This document shows, in pieces, positions 1 through 7,561 of a DNA stretch of 64,000 nucleotides. Origin of the DNA: JAHBNG01 sp039028975 (GTDB taxonomy: Bacteria; Chloroflexota; Anaerolineae; Caldilineales; Caldilineaceae); the NCBI GenBank assembly GCA_039028975.1, contig JBCCHB010000053.1:1-64000 (forward strand). Reading direction: 5' to 3'. Positions within the stretch are counted from its first letter, which is position 1, and every line of letters starts with the position of its first letter. The translations under genes and the position numbers were made by a program. Below the pieces are notes generated by a model. The model saw only the letters and a list, made by a program, of their open reading frames with translations. It was not told the origin of the DNA and did not search any database.

Positions 1-378
1 ACGTGGAGCCAGGATGAATCCAAGATGCTCACCAGCAGCTCCGACAAGACCGCCCGCATCTGGGATGCCAACACCGGTGAGGAACTGGTCACCCTACAAG
101 GACACACCGGTTCGGTCTGGCAGGCAACGTGGAGCCAGGATGAATCCAAGATCCTCACCAGCAGCGACGACGACACCGCCCGCATCTGGGATGCCAACAC
201 CGGTGAGGAACTGGTCACCCTCCAAGGACACACCGATTCGGTCAATCAGGCGACCTGGAGCCAGGATGAATCCAAGATCCTCACCCGCAGCTCCGATGGT
301 ACGGCACGGGTTTGGTATGCGGAAATGAAGAATTTACTGGTAAGAGTCTGTGACCAAGCGTCGCGCAATCTAAGCTGG
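1..378 (+). repeat. 126-bp tandem repeats encoding WD40 blades
   Basis: The string CGTGGAGCCAGGATGAATCC starts near base 2 and recurs at 128; a close variant recurs at 254. This gives an exact 126-bp (42-codon) period. Units 1 and 2 differ at only a few positions; the third diverges towards its end. The repeat is coding and continues off the window's left edge. Confidence 0.9.
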
Positions 379-648
379 GAAGAGTGGCAACGCTTTATGA
401 ACGAACCCTATCGCACAACTTGTTCCTCCGCTCCGATTCCGCCTGATGCGATCTCCGCAATTTCAGACCAGGCTATAGACTTAGCCCAGAATGGAGACTT
501 ACTTGCAGCACAGGAACGTCTGGGTCAACTAGTCGGTTGGCTGCACGAAAACGGCCAGTTCAACACATTCGGCATCGATCCGGCCAAGTGGTTGGCCGCG
601 CTGGAGGCAGGTCAAAACCCGTGGGAGGAAGAGTCAAAAGGGAATTGA
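1..648 (+). CDS. WD40 repeat protein, C-terminal part (5' end outside window)
   Basis: The reading frame is open from base 1, so only the last 215 codons are present. The first ~105 residues are WD40 blades with the core TARIWDANTGEELVTLQGH, each blade 42 residues long. The tail carries the motif ARNLxWxEWQRF...PYRTTC, followed by a helical segment. From memory this tail closes many bacterial proteins that combine an NACHT/AAA-type STAND NTPase or a TIR-like domain with a WD40 propeller; the missing N-terminus decides whether this is one. WD40 propellers are protein-binding platforms. The blades are almost identical at DNA level (126-bp period), which implies recent duplication or gene conversion. 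Confidence 0.85.
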   Translation, partial: TWSQDESKMLTSSSDKTARIWDANTGEELVTLQGHTGSVWQATWSQDESKILTSSDDDTARIWDANTGEELVTLQGHTDSVNQATWSQDESKILTRSSDGTARVWYAEMKNLLVRVCDQASRNLSWEEWQRFMNEPYRTTCSSAPIPPDAISAISDQAIDLAQNGDLLAAQERLGQLVGWLHENGQFNTFGIDPAKWLAALEAGQNPWEEESKGN

Positions 649-843
649 GCAATCTAGATTGGTCGGCAGGAGCGACGCTCGTCCCAAGTGCGTTGCCCCC
701 ACATGGCAATTTTGTGGATTGCAGCCATTCTCTTCTCTAACACCATTGCCTTCTCTAATAGTTGCCAAGAAGCCACAACAGGCGTGAACGTTCTCCTGCG
801 AAATCCACATTAACTCAATCCGTTCCAAACGCTCCACGTGGGA

Positions 844-914
844 CCCCATACGTGGGGCTATCTGCGCCTCTGGACGCGGAGCGTCTGACCTGGCATTCCA
901 CGCTCTGCGTGGAA
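844..914. repeat. Cluster of three small perfect hairpins
   Basis: Three consecutive short palindromes lie in the 301-bp gap after the WD40 gene: CCCCA-TACG-TGGGG (844-857), GACGC-GGA-GCGTC (873-885) and TTCCACGC-TCT-GCGTGGAA (896-914). The last matches, from memory, a widespread interspersed hairpin family seen in cyanobacteria, Chloroflexi and some gammaproteobacteria. The rest of the gap (649-843) shows nothing recognisable. None of the hairpins has a T-run, so they look like REP-like elements rather than terminators. Confidence 0.7.
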
Positions 915-949
915 CGAGCTTTGGCTTTACGTTTACTACACCAACGGAT

Positions 950-1698
950 CTAGAGTGTACTCATGCCGCCATCCACAACTAATTCTACACCAAGGATGTA
1001 TGAAGCATCTTGGGAAGATAAGAAGGTTACGGCTTTGGCGATCTCTTCTGGTTCGCCAAAGCGCTTCATGGGGACTTGCCCCAATACGGCACCCGCAAAG
1101 CCCTCTATCTCCTCTTGCGACATGCCTGTGCGTTCGGTGAACGGCGTTGCAATCGGTCCAGGGCTGACTGCATTCACGCGGATGCCACGGTCTACTACTT
1201 CTGCCGATATGGTACGGATCAGCGACTGGAGTGCTGCTTTGGCTGCGCCATAGGTACTAAGCGTTGCCATGCCCTTATTATTTGCGATCGACGTATTGAG
1301 TACAATCGAACTTCCCTGGCCCATCAACGGCAGTGCTTTTTGTACCGTAAAGTATGCACCCTTGAGTTAATCCCCATAATGTTGTCAAACTGCTCTTCAG
1401 TAACGGCTTCAATCGGGTTGAGTGTCGTCCCGCCTGCATTGACAAACAGAACATCAATATGCCCATGCCGTTCCTTGACCGTTGCAAAGAGACGATCCAA
1501 GTCAGCAGAAACAGTGAGGTCAGCTTGGATGGCGCTGCTCTTTGGCCCAAGCGTCGTAACCGCTTGCTGAAGTTTCTCTTCACTGCGCCCCGATATGACC
1601 ACGGTTGCCCCTTCGGCAATAAAATCCTTGGCGGTTGCCAAGCCAATACCACTATTCCCACCGGTGATAACTGCAATCGTATTTTCTAAGCGTCCCAT
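950..1698 (-). pseudogene. Short-chain dehydrogenase/reductase, frameshifted
   Basis: This is a classical SDR of about 249 residues split between two frames. The N-terminal part (1698 down to about 1360) has the NAD(P) motif TGGNSGIG and the NAG motif (NAGG). The C-terminal part (1327 to 950, readable back to about 1360) has the catalytic pair YGAAK and the PG motif SPGPIATPF. Translation joins seamlessly (…MGINS-x-GAYFTVQKALPLMGQG…) if one base is added near 1359-1365, where the plus strand reads ACCCTTGAG. This is therefore a recent single-base deletion or an assembly error, not an old decay. It lies 81 bp downstream of a TetR gene on the same strand, which probably controls it. Confidence 0.85.
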
Positions 1699-1739
1699 AT
1701 TATGCTCCTCTTCAGTTTATGGTTGTATGGCTCTTTTTT

Positions 1740-1751
1740 GAATGATCGTTC
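1740..1751. promoter_or_regulatory. Putative TetR operator upstream of the SDR
   Basis: GAATGATCGTTC sits in a near-palindrome (flanked by T-rich and A-rich arms) in the 81-bp space between the TetR gene and the SDR start. The same GAANGNTCGTTC pattern appears twice upstream of the TetR gene, so it is a good candidate binding site. Confidence 0.6.
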
Positions 1752-1779
1752 AAAAATAAGGGTAAAAAAATACACTGAT

Positions 1780-2361
1780 CTACTTCAAGACAGAAAGCGT
1801 TGTGGCGACAATATCATTCAGCGCGCTGCGATCTGGGTTCATTTTTGCCATGGTGCGGATACCAAGAACACCATTTACCAGAAATTGTGCTAATCCTAGC
1901 GTATCACGTTCAGAGTCCAATTCGCCTAGCTCAATTGCGCGTTCAAGCCCACCTTGGAAGCCAGCCGTCATGCCGTCGATGGCATCTTTGGAGCGCTTGG
2001 CAATCTGGTGGTTATGAGCGGCCAATTCCATAGCCGCATTAACGGCAAAGCAACCATCCCGAGAGTCATCACATATGGCTTCATCGACTAGATTTGCGAA
2101 AATCAGCCGAATTGCGGCCAGCGGCGATGATAGTTCTGCAATTGGATTGAGTAGGTTGCTTCCAGTTGTCTGCTGGTAATAATCCAAGGCCGCATAGTAT
2201 AGCGACTGCTTATCTCCGAACGTGTCGTAAATGCTGCCTCGGTTAATCCCCATCTGATTGACAAGGTCGCTAATTGACGTTGCCTCGTAGCCTTTACGCC
2301 AGAAGAGCCTCATTGCTCGTTCCAATACTGCTTCTCTATCAAATTCTTTTTGTCTTGCCAT
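1780..2361 (-). CDS. TetR/AcrR family transcriptional regulator
   Basis: 193 residues from the ATG at 2361 (MARQKEFDREAVL). The frame is open further upstream, but the chosen start gives the usual TetR N-terminus. The helix-turn-helix is textbook: AMRLFWRKGYEATSISDLV followed by MGINRGSIYDTFGDKQSLY (about residues 13-50). The remainder is the all-helical ligand-binding and dimerisation domain, with the CFAVNAAMEL stretch common in this branch. Two operator-like palindromes lie 40 and 74 bp upstream and one before the downstream SDR, consistent with autorepression and control of the SDR. The ligand is unknown. Confidence 0.93.
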   Translation of the reverse strand: MARQKEFDREAVLERAMRLFWRKGYEATSISDLVNQMGINRGSIYDTFGDKQSLYYAALDYYQQTTGSNLLNPIAELSSPLAAIRLIFANLVDEAICDDSRDGCFAVNAAMELAAHNHQIAKRSKDAIDGMTAGFQGGLERAIELGELDSERDTLGLAQFLVNGVLGIRTMAKMNPDRSALNDIVATTLSVLK

Positions 2362-2400
2362 GGTAGCTACCCTCCGACGTAACGGAGTATACCCTAACTG

Positions 2401-2412
2401 GAACGGTCGTTC
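2401..2412. promoter_or_regulatory. Putative TetR operator, proximal site
   Basis: GAACGGTCGTTC, 40 bp upstream of the TetR start. It is a near-perfect palindrome and shares the GAANGNTCGTTC pattern with the sites at 1740 and 2435. Confidence 0.6.
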
Positions 2413-2434
2413 AGGAATTTTTCTCACAATTCTT

Positions 2435-2446
2435 GAATGTTCGTTC
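2435..2446. promoter_or_regulatory. Putative TetR operator, distal site
   Basis: GAATGTTCGTTC, 34 bp from the proximal site, in the same orientation. With the proximal site it brackets the likely TetR promoter. Confidence 0.55.
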
Positions 2447-2646
2447 TGAAATTGGTTTGATGGACACAAAGTCAACACCTACTAGACAAATGATGAGGTG
2501 CTCTAACCAAGCTTGATACGCAACTCATTTTGCCCTGGCAACCCATCGATAGCGCCTGAAGAGAGTTCATTTATGTTTGGGGAGCAAGAGTAGAGAATGC
2601 GATGCAGGGTTGGAAAGCAGACCAGATTGTCCCACCATAGACTCAA

Positions 2647-2699
2647 GGGTGCGTTGCATTCGAGCTGAGTTTGGCAACCTTGGCGAATGCAACGCACCC
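2647..2699. repeat. Perfect 16-bp inverted repeat (long hairpin)
   Basis: GGGTGCGTTGCATTCG (2647-2662) and its exact complement (2684-2699) flank a 21-nt loop. No T-run follows on either strand. It lies in a ~870-bp non-coding stretch between the TetR gene and the fucosidase; an 89-codon minus-strand frame across it has no similarity I can recognise and is probably a shadow of the palindrome. Confidence 0.75.
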
Positions 2700-2868
2700 A
2701 ACTGGCGCTCTTGGCCTCAAGCCGTTCGTTGAGCTGGGTACAGTGCATTCTCGCCCCGAAATCCAAATGCATTCCTTGAAGAAGCTGTTTGGGAGATCAT
2801 TTGTGATATACTGTTAAATCCACAGATGCGACCTGAGCAGTGCTAAGCAAAGGCGATTAAGTATTTAG

Positions 2869-2932
2869 AACAAAGATTGTACAGATGACAAAGATTTTTC
2901 TCTTGAATCTTTAAAATCTTCTCATCTTTGTT
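2869..2932. repeat. AT-rich hairpin element, copy A
   Basis: AACAAAGAT (2869-2877) pairs with ATCTTTGTT (2924-2932), with an inner AAGATT/AATCTT pair. A related element rich in AAAGATTAG is at 30882-30935. Confidence 0.5.
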
Positions 2933-3020
2933 TGCTAATTATTCCCTGAGAATCTAAGTGGAGATGAACAAAAATGACGAAGAATGATCTACCTAACTAT
3001 GTCGCTATCAAACGATTCTA

Positions 3021-3136
3021 ATAGACAATGCAAATAGACATTGAACAAACGCGGATAGAGCATTCTATAATGCGGCTGGACCGGCGTTAGAGAACGCCTT
3101 CTCCACCATTCTCTAATCTTTATTTGCGTTGTCTAT
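3021..3136. repeat. MITE-like element with 16-bp terminal inverted repeats
   Basis: ATAGACAATGCAAATA (3021-3036) is the complement of TATTTGCGTTGTCTAT (3121-3136) except for one base. The 116-bp unit has no coding capacity. It ends 94 bp before the fucosidase start. No clear target-site duplication was seen. Confidence 0.5.
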
Positions 3137-3230
3137 CAGGTTGCTTGGCAACTGTACCAAGCACGTAGGGGGTGCAAAGCGCTATCTATGCTCGATCGCA
3201 ATATAACTCTCACTACACTAGGTTTCTACC

Positions 3231-5525
3231 ATGAACAATCCACTATCACTCTGGTATCACAATCCAGCCCCGCAATGGGTCGAAGCCCTGCCCATTGGCA
3301 ACGGACGGCTCGGCGGCATGGTCTTTGGCGGCATCTCTCAAGAGCGCATCCAATTCAACGAAGATACGGTCTGGACTGGGGCACCCCACGACTACGCTCA
3401 TGCTGGAGCTGCCGAGCACTTTCCTACCTTACGGCAGATGATGCTGGATATGGTTGAATTGGAGCGAGCCGAGAGGTGGGATGAGGCCACAGCCCTACAA
3501 AAAGAGGCCGAAGCTCTGGCTATGCAGCACTTTATGAGCATTCCCCTTGGGCAAAAGTCCTATCAGCCAACGGGTGATCTGTGGATCAATTTTCCCGAGC
3601 ATCGTGATGTTGAAGAGTATCAACGCGGACTCTCTTTAGACGATGGGGTCAGTTACACTTCTTATATACACGATAATATAGCCTTTCAACGGGAGGTCTT
3701 TGCCAGCTACCCAGATCAAGTAATCGTAGTGCGGTTATGGGCAGATAAGCTCAACGCCATCAGCTGCAACATCTCCATCACGTCGCCCCACGTGGATGCT
3801 TCGGTAAGCCCAATAGAAAACGATGGCCTCCTGTTTGAAGGGCAGGTGGAACCCAACGGGATTCGCTTTGCGGCTCGATTGGCTGTGGAAGTAAAGGATG
3901 GGTCGCTTGTTGCCACTGCCGATAGTTTACAAATATCCGATGCGTCGGAAGTGATCATAACGCTGACAGCAGCATCCAGTTTTGTCTCCTATCAGGATAT
4001 TTCGGCAGATGCCCGAGCGCGCTGCCGGTTGGTCATGGATGCCGTCAGGGACAAGACGTTTGACCAACTGCGAACTCGCCATGTAGCCGATCACGCCGCC
4101 CTCTTTAACAGAGTGGCGTTGACGCTTGGAGACCGGAAGCAAAAAGAAGAGCAGACCCAGTCCACACTGGAACGGCTGTTGATAGACGAGAAGACCGATG
4201 ATGTCCAGCTATTCGTCCTCTACTTTCAGTATGGTCGCTATCTACTCATTGCTTCATCTCGGCCTGGCTCCCAGCCCGCCAATCTGCAAGGCATTTGGAA
4301 TGACAAACTGGAGCCACCGTGGGACAGCAAATGGACGGTCAATATCAATACGGAGATGAATTATTGGCCAGCAGAGTTGACCAATCTTTCCGAGTGCCAC
4401 GAGCCGCTCTTTGATCTATTGGCCGGTGTGGCGGACACCGGGAAGCAGGTGGCCCATGTCCATTATGGCGCAAGGGGATGGGTACTTCATCATAACAGCG
4501 ATATTTGGCGAGGTGCAGCCCCCATCAACCATGCCAATCACGGCATCTGGCCAACGGGTGGTGCTTGGCTTTCTCAACATCTGTGGTGGCGCTATGAGTT
4601 TACAGGCGACGAGGCATTCCTACGCACTCGTGCCTACCCGATTCTGCGCGAAGCAGCGCTCTTCTTTGTGGATATTTTGACCGTTGATTCGGCCACTGGA
4701 TGGCTCATCTCACCTCTATCCAATTCGCCTGAATTAGGTGGTTTGGTGGCTGGCCCCACCATGGATCATCAGATCATCCGAGAGCTTTTCGAGAATGTTA
4801 TCACCGCAAGCGAAATATTGGGCGTGGATGAGGAGCTACGTCAGCAGTTGAGTGAGCTGAAGGTCCAGATTGCGCCCAATCAGATTGGCCAACATGGTCA
4901 ACTTCAAGAGTGGCTGGTCGATAAGGATGACCCCGACGAAACCCACCGCCACGTCTCACACTTGTGGGGATTGCACCCCGGTCGAGAAATCACCGAGGAG
5001 ACACCAGAACTCTTCGCAGCCGCCCAACAGTCTCTGCGCTACCGAGGCGATGCGGGTACTGGCTGGTCTATGGGTTGGAAGATCAACTTTTGGGCGCGCT
5101 TCAAAGATGGCGATCACGCGTTGATGATGCTCAACAATCAGCTTCGCCTAACGGGTAGCGACCAAACCGTCTACGAAGGCGGCGGCACCTACCCCAATCT
5201 CTTTGACGCCCATCCACCTTTTCAAATCGACGGCAATTTTGGGGCCACTTCGGGCATTGCCGAGATGTTGCTGCAATCCCATACCGGGATGATTGAGTTA
5301 TTGCCCGCCTTGCCCAGCAAGTGGCGATCTGGTTCGGTAAAGGGTTTATGTGCCAGGGGCGGATTTGAGATAGATATTGAGTGGCAGGAGGGTCGGCTTG
5401 TGGGTGCTCAGGTGCGGGCGAGGTTGGATGGTGAATGCACCGTGCGTTATCAAGCGAAGTCTATCACGTGGCAGGCTCAAAAGGGGGGGGAATACGATTT
5501 TGATGGCTGGCTAAACGAACGCTAG
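3231..5525 (+). CDS. Glycoside hydrolase family 95, alpha-L-fucosidase
   Basis: 764 residues, the usual GH95 length. GH95 enzymes remove terminal alpha-1,2-linked L-fucose (some act on L-galactose) by an inverting mechanism. The N-terminus has the family signature ALPIGNGRLGGMVFGG and FNEDTVWTG (beta-sandwich domain). The (alpha/alpha)6 barrel contains NINTEMNYWPAEL (N371 and N373), SNSPE (E501) and QIDGNFGAT (D667); these correspond to the Asn pair, general-acid Glu and Asp described for the Bifidobacterium enzyme. HRHVSHLWGLHPG and GWKINFWARF are also conserved. There is no signal peptide, so it probably acts in the cytoplasm on imported oligosaccharides. It has no close operon partner. Confidence 0.95.
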   Translation: MNNPLSLWYHNPAPQWVEALPIGNGRLGGMVFGGISQERIQFNEDTVWTGAPHDYAHAGAAEHFPTLRQMMLDMVELERAERWDEATALQKEAEALAMQHFMSIPLGQKSYQPTGDLWINFPEHRDVEEYQRGLSLDDGVSYTSYIHDNIAFQREVFASYPDQVIVVRLWADKLNAISCNISITSPHVDASVSPIENDGLLFEGQVEPNGIRFAARLAVEVKDGSLVATADSLQISDASEVIITLTAASSFVSYQDISADARARCRLVMDAVRDKTFDQLRTRHVADHAALFNRVALTLGDRKQKEEQTQSTLERLLIDEKTDDVQLFVLYFQYGRYLLIASSRPGSQPANLQGIWNDKLEPPWDSKWTVNINTEMNYWPAELTNLSECHEPLFDLLAGVADTGKQVAHVHYGARGWVLHHNSDIWRGAAPINHANHGIWPTGGAWLSQHLWWRYEFTGDEAFLRTRAYPILREAALFFVDILTVDSATGWLISPLSNSPELGGLVAGPTMDHQIIRELFENVITASEILGVDEELRQQLSELKVQIAPNQIGQHGQLQEWLVDKDDPDETHRHVSHLWGLHPGREITEETPELFAAAQQSLRYRGDAGTGWSMGWKINFWARFKDGDHALMMLNNQLRLTGSDQTVYEGGGTYPNLFDAHPPFQIDGNFGATSGIAEMLLQSHTGMIELLPALPSKWRSGSVKGLCARGGFEIDIEWQEGRLVGAQVRARLDGECTVRYQAKSITWQAQKGGEYDFDGWLNER

Positions 5526-5688
5526 GAACCCCAATCTATCCTGAGCTGATGAAACACGCTGAATAAGTACCCGAGCAAAAGTAATTTGGCATTTTATGCA
5601 AGAGGAAAACGGGTCGTGTCCAACCTCCGGGAGGTTTACCGCTATACTGAAATACATATGCGCGGGTACTTAAGCATGATCCGTGAAT

Positions 5689-5710
5689 AACTTACGCGGT
5701 TCAATCGGGT
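5689..5710. repeat. 22-nt interspersed sequence, copy 1
   Basis: This stretch (core TTCAATCGGGT) matches 53331-53352 at 20 of 22 bases. Both copies are intergenic. Confidence 0.45.
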
Positions 5711-5741
5711 GTACTTTGCTCAGAATTGCATTGGAAAGCAA

Positions 5742-5790
5742 AAAAGGCGTTATCTTCTTCAGTACATGCAAGAAGAAACGCCTTTTGTTT
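5742..5790. terminator. Probable intrinsic terminator after the fucosidase region
   Basis: AAAAGGCGT pairs with ACGCCTTTT and TTCTTC with GAAGAA around a short loop, followed by TTTTGTTTTGT on the plus strand and by an A-rich start that gives a T-rich tail on the minus strand. It lies 217 bp past the fucosidase stop. A minus-strand frame across 5701-5931 looks like a shadow. The rest of 5526-6270 shows only a 15-bp tandem duplication (GTCAAATCGGCTCTT, about 6155-6180) and a possible promoter at 6101. Confidence 0.6.
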
Positions 5791-6075
5791 TGTGCCCGAT
5801 ACTGCTAGACACGTAATGCTCGATACTGCTGAGCTTTGCTCCGATCTGTGGTCTTGATACTGCACCCCAGCCATCGGATAGAGATAGTTTATCACGCCTG
5901 GGGCAGAATATATGTGACCATTGGCTTGCAATTTTCTCTGCTCCCCCTTATAAATTGATGATACAAGGGAAATGAATAGTCATTGGCACTGCCTCCACGC
6001 CATCCACTATCCACCTCTTACTCAAATTCTCTTAACCACAACTAGCATGGATTATAGAGATAATTAGCGAGTGGT

Positions 6076-6106
6076 TTTATAAGAGCATCGAATCGTGTTG
6101 TATAAT
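6076..6106 (+). promoter_or_regulatory. Possible promoter upstream of the PhyH gene
   Basis: A perfect -10 hexamer TATAAT (6101-6106) is preceded by a weak -35 (TTTATA at 6076-6081, 19-bp spacer). It lies about 165 bp upstream of the gene start. Confidence 0.3.
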
Positions 6107-6270
6107 TCCCTCATTGCATACTTCGCCAGAAAAGTATTATTCCGACTCTTGTCAAATCGGCTCTTGTCAAATCGGCTCTAGAACATTCCGCACAGAGAGG
6201 ACAGAACTTTTCTAGCCATCTAAAAACTCAGCTCTCCATTCTAAATCCAATCACCTTAGGAGAACCATTG

Positions 6271-7101
6271 ATGTCCAACAAACCAACGGAAATGGAAATT
6301 TTTCTCTTTGACTTGCGCGGCTACGTTGTGCTAAAAAATGCCCTATCCCAGGAAGAGGTAGCCGAACTAAATGCTAGCCTGGATGCGCTTCCCCCTATCA
6401 AAAAAGGGGAGTGGTATGGTTACGTTCATGGGCATTCTTTTGGTAAGAAAGATGGTCTAAATTTGCAACAGATCTATGAGGCTGGCGAACCTTTTGAGCG
6501 CCTCATCGATCATCCTTCATGGATTGAAAAGGTAAAACATTTCGTAGGTGGAGAAGGGGGCTTTGACTATCATCATGGGCCTCTTTTTATTGATGAGGCG
6601 TTTGCCAACTACCGCGGTCCAGGTGAGGCCATTGGTATCCACTCGGGTGGCCATGCCCACGTCAAACGCACTCAATTTCTGTATGCCGATGGGAAGTTTC
6701 ACTGTGGCCAGATCGATATTCTGATTGCCCTAACACCCATGGGACCCAACGATGGCACGACTATGGTTATCCCAGGATCCCACAAATCAAACTTTGCTCA
6801 TCCAGATTATGGCAAACATACCATTGGCGAGGGCGGTTCCGTTGATGCCATAGAAGGTGCCGTTGAGGTCCATATGGAGCCAGGGGATGCCTTGCTTTTT
6901 GTCGATGCCATCTGTCACGGTTCAGCCCGTCGCACCAATCCTGGTGAGCGGCGTATTGTCGTTTACCGCTATGGTCCCTCTTGGGGGAATTTTCGCCATG
7001 GCTACGCACCATCTCCTGAGCTATTGGCTCGTCTAACGCCCGAACGACGGCAGATTATTCAACCCAATCCTTTACTAAAGCGAGAACCTCAGGTGGGGTA
7101 G
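6271..7101 (+). CDS. Phytanoyl-CoA dioxygenase (PhyH) family protein
   Basis: 276 residues; the ATG at 6271 is preceded by AGGAG at 8-nt spacing, which is better than the in-frame TTG three bases earlier. The fold is the Fe(II)/2-oxoglutarate oxygenase double-stranded beta-helix. LTPMGPNDGTTMVIPGSHKSN and GDALLFVDAICHGSARRTNPGERR are typical, with the distal His in CHGS and the 2-oxoglutarate Arg after it. Where the proximal HxD metal triad is expected the sequence reads IHSGGH, with Gly in place of the Asp. That resembles the HxG of Fe/2OG halogenases, but many uncharacterised members of this branch share HGG from memory, so the chemistry is open. Substrate unknown. Confidence 0.85.
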   Translation: MSNKPTEMEIFLFDLRGYVVLKNALSQEEVAELNASLDALPPIKKGEWYGYVHGHSFGKKDGLNLQQIYEAGEPFERLIDHPSWIEKVKHFVGGEGGFDYHHGPLFIDEAFANYRGPGEAIGIHSGGHAHVKRTQFLYADGKFHCGQIDILIALTPMGPNDGTTMVIPGSHKSNFAHPDYGKHTIGEGGSVDAIEGAVEVHMEPGDALLFVDAICHGSARRTNPGERRIVVYRYGPSWGNFRHGYAPSPELLARLTPERRQIIQPNPLLKREPQVG

Positions 7102-7145
7102 GATACAGTTGGCGAATTCCAAAATGTCCATACGATGTGGAGGTA

Positions 7146-7191
7146 GGCACGCCTCGTGCTGGTTTCTAACGCGTAGCCGCACGGGGCGTCC
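7146..7191. repeat. Imperfect GC-rich hairpin
   Basis: GGCACGCCTCGTGC pairs with GCACGGGGCGTCC with one bulge and one mismatch. It is the clearest structure in the 460-bp gap 7102-7561; a second inverted pair CCAACCGT/ACGGTTGG spans about 7209-7246. No gene is seen in the gap. Confidence 0.45.
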
Positions 7192-7561
7192 TCACTACAC
7201 AAACAATTCACCAACCGTATCGGGTAGGTAGAGAGTCGACGGTTGGTCGATTGATTAGGGGTCGGTAAGCGCAGCTCGCTCTCCACGTTTGCATAACGGC
7301 AGAATACCATATAAACTATATGCATAGTATATGAAACGCCTTGTTTTCGTATTGCTCCTCCCCCTATATGTTGAAGTGTCCAATGGCTAGATTAGATTTG
7401 TCATCGCTTGCTCCCAAGTTCCAAGCGTAATCAGACAGAACGAACTTAGAGAGATGTTGAGATAAGCTTGCTCTAGCGGACTTTTCTTCATTTTCCGTCA
7501 CACCATGATACTCATCATACCCTAACAGTACCCGTCAAGCGATAGTCCAAAAGGTGATGTT

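Noticed and set aside
1..378. CRISPR-like repeat
   Set aside because: Period 126 bp without spacers; coding WD40 repeat.
2503..2772. 89-codon minus frame
   Set aside because: Covers the 16-bp inverted repeat; no ribosome site, no domain.
5701..5931. 76-codon minus frame
   Set aside because: Overlaps a terminator hairpin; no recognisable features.
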